Numbered from the stretch's first letter, positions 20,838 to 33,879 are shown. The stretch is DNA of 64,000 bases from Diatrype stigma (GCA_022225965.2 JAKJXP020000081.1:124001-188000); one strand, 5' to 3'. Program-made: numbers and translations. The notes: generated from the sequence alone by a model not told the origin.

Positions 20838-21826
20838 TCAACAGCGCCTCCACGCGTACGTCCAGCTCTCCGCGGGCGCCGTGTCAGCGTCCTTGCCGAA
20901 GAAGCCGTACTGGCCGCCGTCGGTCTGCAGGGCGACGCGGAAGTTGACGTTCAGCAGGCCGACGTCGCCGGAGCCGCTGGTGCAGGGGCCCCACACGATG
21001 TTGGCGGCCGGGATGTGCGTCGTGCTGGCCACGTCCTGGCTCAGGCGCTGGCCGCCGCTGTTGGGGAGCGAGCCTCGGACCGTCACCTGATCCGTTGATC
21101 AATCGATCGTTAGTTAATATACGTACATCTTCTCCTATACCTGGCTAGATGATCGTCTAGTCTTATCTCCTGCTGCGCCATAGAAGAAAGGGGGTTTGTG
21201 TTGAGAAGTTAAGACAGGGGCGTGGGCGAGTTGTTTATTGATTAGGTGGAGATTGGAGGCAGAGAAAGTAATGGAAGAAAGGAGAAGCCTAGCTAAAAAA
21301 ACTCACGGTCTTATCGGCGTCCTGGCTGAAGAAGCTGGTGACGAACCAGTCGAGCGAGGCGCCCGGGTCCAGCACGAGGTGGCCGTGGACGGTGACGCTC
21401 TCGAGGCCCAGCTGCCAGCCGGACGACGCGCCCTCGGCCTGGATGTGCACCTGGCAGTTGACGGTCGACGTGCCGTCGGGGACGCGGGCCTCGAAGGCGT
21501 TGAGGCGGAAGGCCGGGTCGGCGAAGGCGCCGGATCGCACCACTACACGGACACACGCAAACGAGGTTAGTATTAGTTGATTGGACGGGCCTGCTGCCCC
21601 GGCCCTCTATGCTCCCGGGGATAACTGGGGTAGAAGTAAAGATCAAGGGTAGACTAGACGTTCACATACCAGCTGGGGAGGATGACGGACAGCCACTGCC
21701 TGAGTACGACACTGACGAGATCTGCGGCAGGCTGGCTGGCGCACTGCGGTTGCTCCACTGGTGCAGCGGGCTTGCTGATGTGGGCAGCACCGCGGCGAGG
21801 AAGGGGAGGGACAGGTAAGAATGCAT
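20838..21826 (-). CDS. Small secreted protein, DUF4360-like
   Basis: Three exons (21826-21670, 21542-21307, 21086-20838) give 213 residues. Signal peptide: MHSYLSLPFLAAVLPTSA. The mature start QISSVSYSGSGCP is typical of the DUF4360 family. It is followed by FRLNAFEARVPDG, NCQVHIQAEGASSGWQLGLE, a WFVTSFFSQ strand and SLPNSGGQ. IVWGPC stands near the middle of the last exon, and the protein ends WTYAWRRC. Four or five Cys probably pair in disulfides. DUF4360 proteins are small secreted or wall-associated fungal proteins without a known activity. The third intron boundary gives DKT/VTV and is in frame. Introns are 127 and 220 nt, rather long for this window. Confidence 0.8.
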
Positions 21827-23292
21827 TGCTGTTATGAGTGTGTGGCTGTTATCACCAAGGTCGTGGATAATATGTGTACCTAGGTAGAGATGGTGACTGA
21901 CGATGATTGATTTCGGGGACTTGCTTTCAGGTCGTGAGATAATAGAACGTTATTATGATATTTAGACTAAAGTAGATGTAGTTGACTTCGGTGACAGGCT
22001 TGCATGCTGGGATACAGGAACCTTATATAGACGATGATTCCCCAACTCGGCATCGTGAGATGAGCGGATGCTTCCTATATTACTTTCTGCTGCGGACGCA
22101 GGCCAATTTAGAAGTCGTCATGTATTATCTTAGTATTGGTCTATCTAGATGCTGATCTATTATGTACGGCCCTCTCGATTCCTTTCTCGCCTTCTATATA
22201 ATCAGGGTTCCAGGCCCAAGGCGCCCGTCTCCGTGGCTGGGAAGCTGGACCAGGCGTTGGGAAGTCTGCACCATTTACCCATATTAGCCAGCTCGTCCAC
22301 CGGGGATCCCAAGGAAGCTGGACCGCCCGCACGAATGCGCGCATCCAGAAAGACGGCGCTAGGCTCGACCAGCATCAGCGGGTTCTCCCCTGCCAATCGA
22401 CCGGATAATTTGCCATCTTAGCTATTACAGCAAACGAGGAGGTCTGGAACTGTCGTGCTCAGTCCAGACGTCAGCGCCTCTCAGAGTTCGCAATCTCGAG
22501 AGCTGCGAGCCACTGATCCTTTAGAGAACAGTCACCAGGTGGGAATCTAGATCTGTATCTCTGGCAGCGGTGATGATATTGCGGGATCCTTATATGTATG
22601 GTCCATTCTTGGATCAGTTCCGAGGACCCTAAACAGGGTTGGCGAGCTCATTTCTCATGAGGTCTGGACTGTCTCCACCAGGCATTTTGACGTTGGCCCC
22701 AGGTTCCGAGCACTCGGTTGAGAATGAGATCGTACCACCCACGGCTTGCAGATCTTAGCGAGGGATTAGGGAAGCGTAGGGATAGCGCACGACTCATCCT
22801 GGCACAGAACAGCGCTCGGCCGAGAACAATGACTATATCGCGGTTGGGTACTTGTTCATCCTTTGGACATATTTGATATAGCAATGTAAACGAGGTCTTT
22901 CTCCAGACCGGACCGGCGTATAGTTAGATCGAGGCGTTATTGCAGCTATGCCTTTGTCCCGTATGAATCGACCCGTGATAGCCGGAATGGAATGGTATGT
23001 GAGCTGAACAAAAGCAATGCGTTAACTGCAATGCTCGCTGCCCGCTGCTTTTTCGGCATGTGATAGATGCATAATTAGAATTCGTCGATGTTGAAACCCG
23101 TTCACCCGTCATTAAACCAACCAACCACCACCACCACCAAACGCCTCGCTTTTCGCTTTACATGCCAAACACCAGATCAAGGTGCCAACCCCACCAATGC
23201 AAATGTAGATGCGGAAGCGTATGCCAATGCAGATGTACAGGCAGATGCGTATTCGAACAATAGTAAGAAAAGGGGTGAGGGACGGAAGCTGA
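21827..23292. other. Intergenic, no supported gene
   Basis: Upstream of the DUF4360 gene and downstream of Pex12, both minus strand. The segment 22140-22420 is GC-richer, and two minus-strand frames there look protein-like (WDPRWTSWLIW in one). They are short and match no family I know, so they may be a gene remnant. A degenerate GCAGATGC-type repeat lies at about 23195-23255. Confidence 0.45.
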
Positions 23293-24687
23293 TTAGACCA
23301 TGATCCTCCTCAGGCCTTCAGTGCCGCCCAAGATGCGCCGGCCCGTGACGGCGCATCTGCCCTTCCCGCTCTCCCACTTGCCTTCCCGACTCCCACCATC
23401 ACCGGGGACCGGGGCGGCACCGGCACCGGCACCGGTACCGGCCATAAACTCCTCCTGCCGGGGGTGGATGCCCTCGATCCACCGATGTATGCATGCGTAG
23501 CAGTAGACGACGCCTGTCTGGCAGGCCGTGGCCGTGGCGATCTCGTCTCCGCAGATGGGGCACAGTTCGGAGTCCTCGGGCGGCGGGACCGTGAATATAG
23601 GCAGGAGCGAGGGCGTCGCGATCGGCGCGTCCTCGGCTGCTGGCAGCGCGGCGGCGGCGGCGGCGGCGGCAGCAGCAGCAGCATCGTCGTCGTCATTCTT
23701 CTCCTGCCCCTCCGACTCGCCGGCCTTCCTAGCCTCCCGAGCCCCCTTCTTCAGCGCGGCGGACAGGCCCGAGACGGCGGGGGGCGGCAGCTCGAGGTTC
23801 TCGGCCGCCTTGCGCGAGAGCTGCTTCGCGAAGTCGGACGCGTACCACCACTCGAGGAACTTGAGGGCGAAGATGCTCGTCGGCAGCAGGACGGACAGGC
23901 TGTTCAGCAGGCGGGCGCCCGCCGTCCTCGGGTCCAACAAGCTCCGCAGCGAGAAAGCGGCAGCAGTAGATGCGTCCGCACCACCCTTCGCCGTGCCCAG
24001 GGCGTCGATGGCCTGGTAGTCGGCGGCGTTCATGCGGCGGACGCGCGAGCCGATGAGCCACAGGAGCGGGTGGTGGTACTTGGAGTTGTCGAACAGGTAG
24101 GCGAGGTGGAAGGCGAGGACGGCGAGGCCGTAGGCGGCGTGCAGGCCCGGGTAGGCGCGGCGGACGAACCAGCGGTAGGCGTGTTCGAGGCGCTGGCGCA
24201 GGGTCGGTCGAGGCGGCAGGCGGGTGTAGGCGACGCCGAGCAGGGCGCGGGGGGCCTCGGCCTCGTGGGCCTCGCTCAGCTTGCGCTGCAGGTAGGGGGC
24301 GGCGACCATGACGGCCAGGTTCTTCCAGACGTCGCGCGGCCCGAGGCGGAGCGCGTCGCGGACCGCGGCGGGAGCGCCCGCCGACGCCCGCGGCACCTCG
24401 GCCGCCAGCGCCCGCTCCCGCTTCAGCCCGTAGAAGTGCTCCGTGAACCCCCCGCCCCGCGTGCGCAGGTAGTGCCGCTCGACGACCAGCATCGCCAGCG
24501 CGTACAGCTCGTCGAACGAGTTGACGACCCGCAGCAGGTAGCGCGGGTACCGGTGCGTGGCGACGGTGAGGAGGTAGCGCAGCGTCGGCGGCAGCAAGGC
24601 GTTGAGCTGCTGCTCCGACAGCAGCTCGAACAGCGACGGCTTCTGGTCGTCGAAGGCGTCGCCCCGGAGGGCCGTGACGAACTCCAT
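23293..24687 (-). CDS. PEX12: Peroxin-12, peroxisomal RING ubiquitin-ligase subunit
   Basis: Single exon, 464 residues. The N-terminus [26 protein letters not shown] and then [29 protein letters not shown] is the Pex2/Pex12 domain, in its Pex12 form. Hydrophobic helices follow at ~190-215 and ~275-300. A Lys/Asp/Ala low-complexity insert (~325-355) precedes the degenerate RING with CPICGDE and [11 protein letters not shown] (~385-420). Pex12 sits in the peroxisomal membrane with Pex2 and Pex10. It helps ubiquitinate the import receptor Pex5 for recycling. As in known Pex12, the RING lacks some zinc ligands. After the RING comes a Gly/Ala-rich loop and then [20 protein letters not shown], a typical fungal Pex12 ending. 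The start is the ATG just below an 18-bp repeat. Confidence 0.93.
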   Translation of the reverse strand: MEFVTALRGDAFDDQKPSLFELLSEQQLNALLPPTLRYLLTVATHRYPRYLLRVVNSFDELYALAMLVVERHYLRTRGGGFTEHFYGLKRERALAAEVPRASAGAPAAVRDALRLGPRDVWKNLAVMVAAPYLQRKLSEAHEAEAPRALLGVAYTRLPPRPTLRQRLEHAYRWFVRRAYPGLHAAYGLAVLAFHLAYLFDNSKYHHPLLWLIGSRVRRMNAADYQAIDALGTAKGGADASTAAAFSLRSLLDPRTAGARLLNSLSVLLPTSIFALKFLEWWYASDFAKQLSRKAAENLELPPPAVSGLSAALKKGAREARKAGESEGQEKNDDDDAAAAAAAAAAAALPAAEDAPIATPSLLPIFTVPPPEDSELCPICGDEIATATACQTGVVYCYACIHRWIEGIHPRQEEFMAGTGAGAGAAPVPGDGGSREGKWESGKGRCAVTGRRILGGTEGLRRIMV

Positions 24688-24707
24688 GGCGGGCGGGCGG
24701 TGTCGGT

Positions 24708-24776
24708 GTCGGTTTCGATGCCGATGGAGGTGCCGGTATCGATGGAGGTGTCGGTATCGATGGAGGTGTCGTATCG
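24708..24776. repeat. 18-bp minisatellite in the Pex12 5' leader
   Basis: About three copies of an 18-bp unit of type CGGTATCGATGGAGGTGT end ~20 nt before the Pex12 ATG. On the gene strand they read as alternating GATACCGACACC-type sequence and are likely part of the 5' UTR. Confidence 0.82.
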
Positions 24777-25027
24777 CTCTCGATATTGATGTCGTTGATA
24801 AATAGCTAGCCGACTAGCTAACAGCTCTCCTCTCTTGTCTTTCTCACCTGCTCCAATAATCGACGACTGTTGTTTTTCCTGATGCGGATCCGGATTTCCC
24901 AAACATCATTTGAGCGACAATCACCCCTATGCGCTATGCACTCATATGCGAAGCTCAGCCCGTTTGCATGGCAGATTTGGTTCGAGTTATCAAGTACATA
25001 AGCTGTAAATTGTAAATTGTAAACACG

Positions 25028-25057
25028 AGGAAAGAGTGGAAAGAGTGGAAAGAGTCC
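25028..25057. repeat. 9-bp GGAAAGAGT repeat, 3 units
   Basis: Three head-to-tail purine-rich units. Confidence 0.82.
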
Positions 25058-25607
25058 AATGGATTGCCAAGATGCTTCGAGTCGGGTCCAACCCACCGGG
25101 CGCGTCCTCGGTAGCTTAAGCCGAGGTTCGGATGCTAAGCAGCTCGGGCCAATTAGCACCTGGAGATGTGGATACGGGATAGCTACGAAGTACTTCGTAT
25201 TGTAGTGGTCTATGCATCTACGAAGTAAGCACAGGATATCACTATATACATAGTTGATCTTGTCTTGGACCTCATAAATTACCCCTGAATACCTCCGAAC
25301 TCGACGGGAATCACAAATTAAGCAAGATATGTATGCAGATGACAGCCAAATGCCAGGTCCTTATAGGCTGGCTATCTGATAATATATGTATCTACATATA
25401 CCGTACTTCTTCAGGCTCAACTCGGCGTGACAAAGAACACCACGAGCAGATAGAAAACTCCAATAACGCTATGGAACATCATCCCACTCCCTCCACCCGT
25501 TATGACACCCAACCCGGGTTTAGTTGCATGTGTAAAAGACGATTGCTTTCCCAAATGTAATGGCTACGCGCTCGCGAGCTAGCTACCTAGCTAAACCAGC
25601 TCGTTGC

Positions 25608-27862
25608 TTAAGAGTCGTATCTCTCCGTCCAATTTGTGAAAATCATATCGCGGGTCTCCAGCTCCGTCGCCCTTGGTGGACTACCGTCGTCGAGTTCGGA
25701 TCCGTTCAGGTGGTCTGCTGATGTCCCACCCCGTCCCTCATTCTCGATAATGTTGCCTCCCTCGGCTTCAGGAAGTTCGTAGTCGTCGTCTTCGTCCTCA
25801 TCGTCATCTTCTTCAATGCCTTCCTCGACGTCCTCTTCCTCGTCGTCATCCTCTCCCTCGTCCCCCTCTTCCTCGTCCTCTCCCTCCGGATCCCTCTCGA
25901 CCATCGGTATGAAGTCGTTTATGCTCAGCCGGTCCCTGTTATCATTGTGGCCCTTATCCGAGATCTTCCAGAAGGCGGTGGGGCCGGCCGGCCCGCGGGG
26001 GTCAAAGTCTCTGGAGGGGTCTCAACATACTCTTCTCTTTATCCCAGCAACAGGCACAAGACAGGGGACACAGGGCACAACCTACTTATCAAACCAATTA
26101 CCCAGAACCCCCCTAGCGCTGCGCACGCCTCCTACCTGGATACTCTCGCTGCGCCACCTTTCCTGTCCAGCGAAGACGGAGAACGTCGTCCACCGCACCT
26201 CGCCCTCGGGCGTCATACGTACGGTGCCTGTCAAATGAACTGGGGGGACTCCAACAGCCCCCGACCCATCTGTTAGTATGAGAACATAAATGGGAGGAAA
26301 CCGAAGCAAAAAGGTTTTTTTGGGGTGCGGAAGCCGCACCTTTGACTCCCATCGTACCTCGCATATCAGAATTGGCGTTCTCGTCCCAGCTGTCGTCCAG
26401 CGAGCGCGAGATGCCCTTGAAGTGGACGACGGGTAAAGCCTGGCCGTCCTCGGGGTCCTGGACCTTTTCGATGGCCGTCACCCAGAGCTTCATGAGGATG
26501 AGGCGGGTGGCTTCTCCCGCGTCGATCGCGATACGCGGCACGTTGGGCGGCGGCTGGCTTCCCGCGCTAAAGTTGTAAGCGAAAAAGTCGGTGTAGTCAA
26601 GGAAGCAGACGACGCGCAGCCAGACGCCGGCCACGCCGTAGGGGTCTTGTCGGTTGAGGGCCTCTTCATCTTCTTCCTCTTTCTCCCCCTCCGAACCCCC
26701 CTTCCCTGCCAATGATTCATGACTACTGCTGCCGTTATAAAGGTCTGGGAATGCCACCCTTGACGTCGCCTGCGACGACGCCGACAAAGATGACGACAGG
26801 GGACTGTAGCTATGCGCCCAGACGCCCGGGAACGGCGTGTCCCAGACCCGCTGACAGATGGGGGACTTGTCGAGGCCCAGCTGGCGCAGGTTGGCGCCAA
26901 GCACGATCATGATAGCCTCGACCTTCTCCCAGTCAGCGCGGCCCGAGCCGTCGTCCAGGAACGGGCCCCACATGGTGCGTTGCGTGTACTGCCGTAGGTC
27001 GTAGACCTTGCTGCAGGCGAAAGGGCGCATTTTGCTGTTGCCACTGCTCGTCGCCCGCGTGGCGCGGTGGCCCGCAGCCCCCGCCGGCCCCGCCGACGAC
27101 GATGCGGGATGGGGGTGCAGCAACGGCTTGCCGTACAGGCAGTGCAGGTGCGCGCTCTGCTGGTGCTCGGCCCGAGGCGGGGACGGGAGGACGCCGTGCT
27201 TGCTCTCACCGCGGGCCCGCTCGTACAGGAACGACCGGCACAGGAAAGCCGCCTGGTTCGTCGTGTCGCGGAAGATAGTCCCCAGCAGCTCGGCGTTGCG
27301 AGAGGAGGGCTTGGTCACCAGCCGACTAGCCGATTCCTCGCCGTCGCCGCCATTACGGCACGCCGCATTCTTGAGCAGCGACGTCACCGTATCGTGGACA
27401 AATGACAGCTCGTCTTTCTATACATATATATAACAAAACTCAAAAGGCAGGGTGAGTGAGTGAGTCTACCATGTCCAACGCAATAAGACGGACAGACAAG
27501 TGTACAAGAAAGGCAGACCAGATAGGTAGGCCACATGTATTTTACCATTCAATCATCATAAGACGGCAATATAGAGAAAGGGGTTGGACGTGACAGACCT
27601 TGTCATCTATGAAGGTGCGGCGGCAGATAACTTGCAGACGGACTAGATCTTGAATAGCTCGTATCCAGTCGAACTTCTGCCCTTTATGAGCCGGCGGTGC
27701 GTCGAGATTCCGCAGGTAGACCTGCTGAAACAGGGGGGCGTTCTGGGAAATCGCGTGAGCAAACGCACGACAGACACGGGGTAGCCATGCCAGGTTGGGA
27801 GGTTCGACGTGGATGAAAACATTATGCAGAATTTCGGGAGGTAGTTCGGATAGGAGAACCAT
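25608..27862 (-). CDS. F-box protein with acidic C-terminus
   Basis: Four exons (27862-27599, 27417-26358, 26269-26086, 26010-25608) give 636 residues. The N-terminus LSELPPEILHNVFIHVEPPNLAWLPRVCRAFA is an F-box, the part that binds Skp1 in SCF ubiquitin ligases. The middle carries conserved blocks seen in one fungal F-box family: MRPFACSKVYDLRQYTQRTMWGPF, GVAGVWLRVVCFLDYTDFFAYNF, VHFKGISRS and DGSGAVGVPPVHLTGTVRMTPEGEVRWTTFSVF. Exon 3 ends GNWFDK and exon 4 begins in the same phase with DFDPRGPAGPTAFWKIS. A ~45-residue Asp/Glu run follows. The target protein is unknown. The first intron donor is GTCTGT, which is weak, so the exon 1 boundary is less certain than the others. Confidence 0.85.
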
Positions 27863-29280
27863 GGTTGACTATTTCAGTACCTAGTAGGTAGGATAAGTGA
27901 AGTCAGTAGGCTCTTGGTTGGTTCGACCTTGGTCAAGTAGGCAGATTGCTGTAGTAGGTAGTAGGTAGTAGGTAGTCGAGGGAAAGGTAGGTTGCTTCTA
28001 TACTAGCAAGCAGCAACAGCATGCCAAACAGCCAGGGATACTTCAGTTGATCTATGGCATCTGATCCCAAGGAGTCGCTTGGTTTCCTAGATCGGCTATT
28101 GGGATGCTGCCTATCAGATGCGAGGCTTAGGGGTTCAGCCAGAGAGATTCATAGGGATTCAACCAGAATGCTCTCTAAAACCAAGGCGTCTCAAATATCC
28201 AGAGATGGGTGTGAGCCGGTGGGGGAGGGAACCTTAATTAAGGTTGACTGACACCTTGAAGCAGATTGCGGGGAGCGGATTGGGTTTGGGGTTAACTATC
28301 GATGGTGCTGGTGAATACCCAAGACTCGTACCTAAAAGGTAGTAGTACTGGAAGGAGCACGCAGTCAACTTTAAGTTGCCACCCACGATGGATGGATTAT
28401 GAATCATGGATTATGGAATATGGATTATGGAATATGGATACCTAAGTAGGTAATATCTCCCCGATGTTTGAGGCAAGAAGCAGCGCGTTAACAGATACCT
28501 ATACATCAAACAGACGGATATAAAGGTCGTCGATCTAAATCATGGCTGGCTTTAGTTTTTAACAGTCCGGACTTCATATGCGCTTCTAAGACCGGCCAGA
28601 GTAATGTCCGAACTCGCATCGCATCCATCGGAACAAACACTGGCCTGGCGCCTGAGCAGCATCTGGACTGCTAGACTACTAACTACCTATTACCTTATAG
28701 GTAGGAGACAGCCCAACTACATATATGCATCTACTACTGTATGGCCCAGGCCGGTCGGAGATAATGCTAGGAGCGCTGGTTTATATCCGACCTTATAAGT
28801 GCGAGCACCGAGAGGTGCATGATCGCATGGGCTTCGCTGTTAAGCTCGACTCGGCAGCTTTCGTCCACTGGCGCTCGCTAATCAAGTATGTAGTATGCAG
28901 ATATCTCCCCCGGGTATATGAATAAAAGTGTGTGTGTAAAGTTGTGTGTATAAACATCCGGTAGCAACGGCATCGTCCCACGAGCTCAGTGGGCAAGGCT
29001 AGCATTGGGCGGGTATATTGCGAGACAGCACTGTGGCTTAAAGATACATATCAAATAAGACCAGTTCCAAATCCATCCTACATAATCCTCAGACAAAAAG
29101 ACCCCAAACCAAACAAGATAAAACAAAAAGAAGATGCTCAATACTAGTTCGCTTCGTCGCAATATCCGTGTTCATTTCATCATCCGTCAATCCTGGTCTG
29201 TCATCTCATACTTGAATTTCTCCCAGCAGCATAGCTCTGGAAGCCAAGTAAGCATACATCTAAAACAAGGGCATGAGCTC
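27863..29280. other. Intergenic, no gene seen
   Basis: Upstream of the F-box gene and downstream of the transcription factor gene. Holds a short GTAGTAG array and repeated TGGATTATGGAATA units at about 28390-28440. Open frames are all short. Confidence 0.5.
27951..27977. repeat. GTAGTAG heptamer array
   Basis: Three to four GTAGTAG units about 90 nt upstream of the F-box start codon. Similar to the wider GGTAGGTA motif family in this window. Confidence 0.75.
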
Positions 29281-32200
29281 TTAGAGATTCGCGCCGCTGT
29301 TGAGTTGGATGCAGTTGTTCAAAAGTGTGGCGCCTTCGTGAAGCAGCTCCCATCGTGTGCTCTCGAATGAATCTTTTAGTATCATGAGCAGGGCACTGTT
29401 ATGGTTGATTCCATTTATGAGCTTCAAGTCTTCTGGCGATGGCACCGAACCCAATTTGTGCAAATAGGAGCGCATCTGGTCAACCTTTTCTTGCTGTGTT
29501 TTTGGAATTGGTGTGTTAGTGCAAGGCCCCTCCAACGCGTAGCCGTAACACCACACCACTAAGGCTGCGAAATAAAGTACCCAAGGTCGATTGAGAAGCA
29601 CGTCGTCTCTGGCTACGTATGGCACAAATGGTGGGTTGTTGTAGCCACGCGCATGCGGCGGCGGGCCGTTATCTTCGGGGAGTAAGACCGAACAGAGAAA
29701 CTTGAGTGCGTAGAAGGTGGCATCACGGGCCTTGGCTGATGGAGCCCATGCATCCTTCATTCTCCTCTGCGCACTATTCAGGTCCTGGGTCCCAATGGTG
29801 CGTCCAAGAAGTCTCCGTGCACGGGCGAATATTTGGCAGTCCACGATGTCCACGTGCATAGCCATGTGTGCAAGATGGTGTAGTACCGTCCGGCTTTCGA
29901 AAACGACATTCGCCTCGTTCCGTCTTTCATAGCTGTATGGATCAGCAACCCCCTCGGATCGTTGTAACGATTTGTCGAAGTCGGTCTTCCACGAGTCGAA
30001 GGCCCTGGTCAGGGTCGAACGCCATTTGTCGCGTCCGCCCAGGGCGTGGGACATGCCACCACCCAATGAGCTGACCTGCAGATCTCGCTGGTTCATATGC
30101 CAGCTGACACTGAGTAAACCGGCCATCAATATCTGCCTGCCGAACGAGTTGGTCTGGACTTCTTGTCCGCCAAGAGTCCGCTTCAGTCCCTCCAGAAAAG
30201 ACATCGGTTTGACCCCATTAGACATGAGGTTTGCCTCGATCCTACCGACTTCGTTGCCGTTGGGTGCTTTCCATAATTGCTCATCGCATGGCAAAGGGAG
30301 CCGCATCTCGTGGGCCACCATAACCGTGGAATGGCCAAACATCGTCGCATGAACCGAATCGATGAGGAATGCAGCAAAGGCAGTACGTCGAGTCGTCTCG
30401 TTCGTAATCCAGTGGTTCCACCACTCATCCGGCGTGTGAGCAAGGCCGGACGTCGATGAATGCCGCGACCCATTTGAACCATGCTTATCGTCCCTCAAAT
30501 TCGGCGGCGAGTCGAGGGCAGACTTCCCAATCAGCGATCGTCCTCTCCGCATGAGTGTTATGGTTGTCGCATGGTGGATATGTGCCCTCTCGTGGAGCTC
30601 TCGTGTGGAATACATCTTCTCGTAAAGTTCTAGTAATATCAAGGTTTGGAAGATCCACAGCTTCGCAGGAGGACGGAAGTTTGCATCCATGAAGATCTCC
30701 CATCTCAAATGCCCAGCGAAGAAGTTAGATAGCTCCGCACCAGCTCTCGTGATCTTAGGACCGTGAGTCCTATCAAGACACGCTGCTCCTATAGCCATAA
30801 CAGCTATCAATAGCACATTCGGGGTCCTATCCGGCGAGAACGTCGGCTTGTGTAGAATCGGCACTTGATCGCTGAAGTGGATCCAATAGGAACCTATGTA
30901 TAGTTGCATCATCTTACGGCTTAACATGTGATGCTCATCGCTTCTGTCGCCTTCAAGGATATTGTCCCTTTGGCGCTCAATGGGGGCATGGTCCGTCTCG
31001 TGAAATCTCTCCTTGATGAAGTCGAATATTTCCTGGCTCTTTTCCTCGGTGAGAAGGGACTCGGGGAGGTGCTGGTCCAGGAGATTTGTCACCGACATAA
31101 CCTGTTGTGGTTGGTTAGATGGCGGGAAGTAGCCGAGGGAGCCTCCCTCCGTGCCATAATACGACACGCCATATTGCTGCTGGTAGTCGCCGTAACTAAA
31201 CAACCCGTCAGTGGTTGTCTCACATATGAACATAATGATTTCTGCATACTTGGAATACTGGTTCGGGGCAACGATGGGACCCACACTGGGAGAGCCATCA
31301 GACGAATTCGAATTAAACAGGTAGGCTACGAAGTCTTCGGGTATTGAAATATACGGGGATTTGTTTAGTACGCCATCAGTGCCGAAAACGGGAATGGTTG
31401 TCTGAGCTGCCATCTGGTCTAGAAGCATCATCTCACCAGATGAGTGGGGGTGTGAATGTTCGCCATACTCGGCAGATGTAGGGGGAGGAGCATAAGCTTG
31501 CCCGGACTCACCCGACATATTCGTGGCAGACGTGGTCGTATACTCCGAAGGGGGCAGAGTGAACGGCGGGAAGCTGGACTGAGGAACATAAGGTGTTGCC
31601 GAAGCCGACTGCGGTGTGTTTATGGGCTGACTATGATAGCCGCTATGTTGCGTCGAAACAGGCGATAGGACCCCGTAAGGACCTCCGTTTGTCTGAACAG
31701 TCGGTCGCTGGGGACCCGGCGGAGAATGATGCGAGTGCTGCGTGTGAATACCTGCATAGCTGGAGTCGTGATGCATGTATCCTCCCATCCCGTTTGGCGG
31801 TCCAGTAGGCTGATAGCCCGTCGGTGTTGTATTCGTGATGGGGGTATACGGGCTGCCACCAGCATCTCTAGGTGACTGATAGTGAGGGTGTGCGCTACGA
31901 ACCGTATTGTACCCGGACATCGGGCGATTCGCTTCGGGTGAAGCTGACCCAGGCGGGGGTGGATATGAGGGTCTCCTCGCATCAACGGGAGAACCTTGAC
32001 TCAGAAGGGAGTCTTTCCGGTTCAGGGCGGAACCTTTAGCAGTATGACGGTCCTTGTGACGATTGCACAAGTCAAGTCGGACGAAAGTGCGATTGCATTC
32101 GGGGAAATCACAGGCATAGATCTGCTTCGGGGAGTGGTTGAGTTGATGTCGATAGCTTTCGTTACGTGTCAGTGCAATAGCTCACCTCGGGTCCAACCGG

Positions 32201-32497
32201 ACTGCTGTCTCAGACTTACAGATGTTCCGCCCTCGAATAGCTTTTGCCGCAGTCCTCCGTGGGGCACTTGAATTTCTTGTCCATTCCTTTCCTACTCCTT
32301 CTACGCTTTCTGGCGGGGCCATCAGAATTGGATGAATTCTCATTCTTGACGTCGCCATCACCACCCCCGTCGCCGTCTTGATCACTATCATTACCCTCCA
32401 TATCATGGTCGTGAGCACGGCTCATACGGCGACCTCGCCCTACATCCTCATCTTGCCTAGGCTTCTCGGGCGGGGTTGGCTCTTGTGCCTGCGTCAT
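29281..32497 (-). CDS. Two-finger C2H2 transcription factor with fungal regulatory domain
   Basis: Two exons (32497-32220, 32155-29281) give 1050 residues. A longer start at 32569 (1074 residues) is possible, but MTQAQEPTPPEKP looks the more natural beginning. After an acidic stretch and a basic RKRRRSRKG come two fingers of C-x4-C-x12-H-x3-H: CPTEDCGKSYSRAEHLYRHQLNH and CDFPECNRTFVRLDLCNRHKDRH, shown here only as patterns. The 64-nt intron splits the first finger. A Ser/Pro/Gln-rich region with low-complexity follows. From ~390 there is a fungal transcription-factor regulatory domain (DQVPILHKPTF, ERAHIHHATTITLMRRGRSLIG, TRRTAFAAFLIDSVHATMFGH). This layout is a known fungal class of nuclear DNA-binding regulators. 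The target genes are unknown. Confidence 0.9.
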
Positions 32498-33240
32498 GAT
32501 TCGAGTCGCGCGAGGAGCCGAAATTGATATTCTGGTGTTGATAAGCTGCGCCGCGAGAACGGATGTCATGTCTCTTGAGAGACCATGGCCTTACCGAACC
32601 GTAATGCCAGATCTCAGTATCCGACGGGAGTCTCACCCCGTCTTCACGCGCGATGGATGAGTTGGTGGCCGATTGAAGGTGTGGCTGGGAAGTAGAGGTC
32701 GTCCTATATTCAGCCGGAGTAAGAATGTTGGAGCGAACCGACCAAGAGACGTCGCATATTACAGAAGCGGGGGAGAGAGTAATAGCCAAGCCGAGCTCTC
32801 TCAGCCCCGCGAATGGTTACAGCGCGAGAGTGAAGGAACAACTTGAAGTCAATGAACGGCTCGACCGATGCAAGGCGAGTGCAATATGGAATGCGCCAAT
32901 GGCGATGGTAGGTAGTAGCCTGGTAGTTCGCTATCCCAAAACCAAGCCGCGTCCGAACCACTAGATTGATGGGAGTAAGTAGTTTACCACATGATCAGCA
33001 ATTGTGTGAACAAGCTGCGCGCAATCCTTCTGCTTATGCGCTGTGTGCGTTTGTCCGCCGTGTAACGAATTCCGAGACTGGCTGGCTGTTTTGGAGCGAC
33101 GTATCGCTTCAGGATGGCTGTCTGTGTTCAGCTACGCACGACTCCCTCACACCAGCACCGAAGGGGTATGTGAGTGGGTGAGCGAGTGAGTGAGTGCCTA
33201 ACAGGCCCAGGTAAGTGGGTATGTGCGAAGTAGGTATAAA

Positions 33241-33290
33241 TCATATATATATATCATATATATCATATATAACATATAAATATAAATATC
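33241..33290. repeat. AT-rich microsatellite (CATATATAT units)
   Basis: Fifty bases of ATAT, CATATATAT and AAATAT units. Confidence 0.85.
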
Positions 33291-33844
33291 ACTCGGCCAC
33301 ACTCTGCGGTGGATGGATGAATGGACCGACCTGGCTTCGGGGAGCGGCGACAGGTTTGTCAGTTTGTAATTTCTTATAAGCAGGCCGCGGTACTACGCAG
33401 CAAGAGGCGGGATGCCGGTGGGTTTTGTAAAGATGGTGCTCATTGCTGAATTGCCATGGCTCCACGGAGCGCATTAACCACGATTAGCGTCAACCGGGGG
33501 GTGGGATGGACCGCTGGGCACGCTGGGGTAGAGCGGAAGACGCCTGCACCATGTAGCTCTTGTGCAAGGATGGCAGGCAAGTCGAAGTCGGTTGGTGCGC
33601 CTGGGCAGCAGCTTCGAGTGCTACTACATACATACCTGGTGGTATACCTACCTACATACATAGGTAGATGGTCTGCCTGCCCTGCCTGCTTTGCCTCCTC
33701 TGCACGTATTGCAGGTACATAGGTAAGCAGTGTGAAGCCGGTATTGCACAATGCATACCTTGTAGTACTACCTACATGTAGGTACTAAGTAGGCAATATA
33801 ACAGTATGATATTACCTGATATAAGTGAGTTACCATGGTCCACG

Positions 33845-33879
33845 GCCAGGAAAAAGCCAGGAAAAGGCCAGGAAAAAGA
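33845..33879. repeat. 11-bp GCCAGGAAAAA repeat, 3 units
   Basis: Three units with small length change (GCCAGGAAAAA, GCCAGGAAAAG, GCCAGGAAAAA). Confidence 0.82.

Larger units (their letters stand above)
24688..25607. other. Intergenic, Pex12 promoter side and F-box 3' side
   Basis: No gene seen. Contains the minisatellites listed separately and AT-rich DNA with an ACCCCTGAAT motif also found near 4000. Confidence 0.5.

Noticed and set aside
7958..24687. Possible secondary-metabolite cluster (monooxygenase, dioxygenase, transfer protein)
   Set aside because: No core synthase, transporter or pathway regulator is present, and housekeeping genes such as PEX12 are interspersed.
23464..24789. 441-codon plus-strand frame opposite PEX12
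   Set aside because: It is the antisense shadow of a GC-rich gene: Arg/Gly/Val-rich, without domains, while the minus strand is a clear Pex12.
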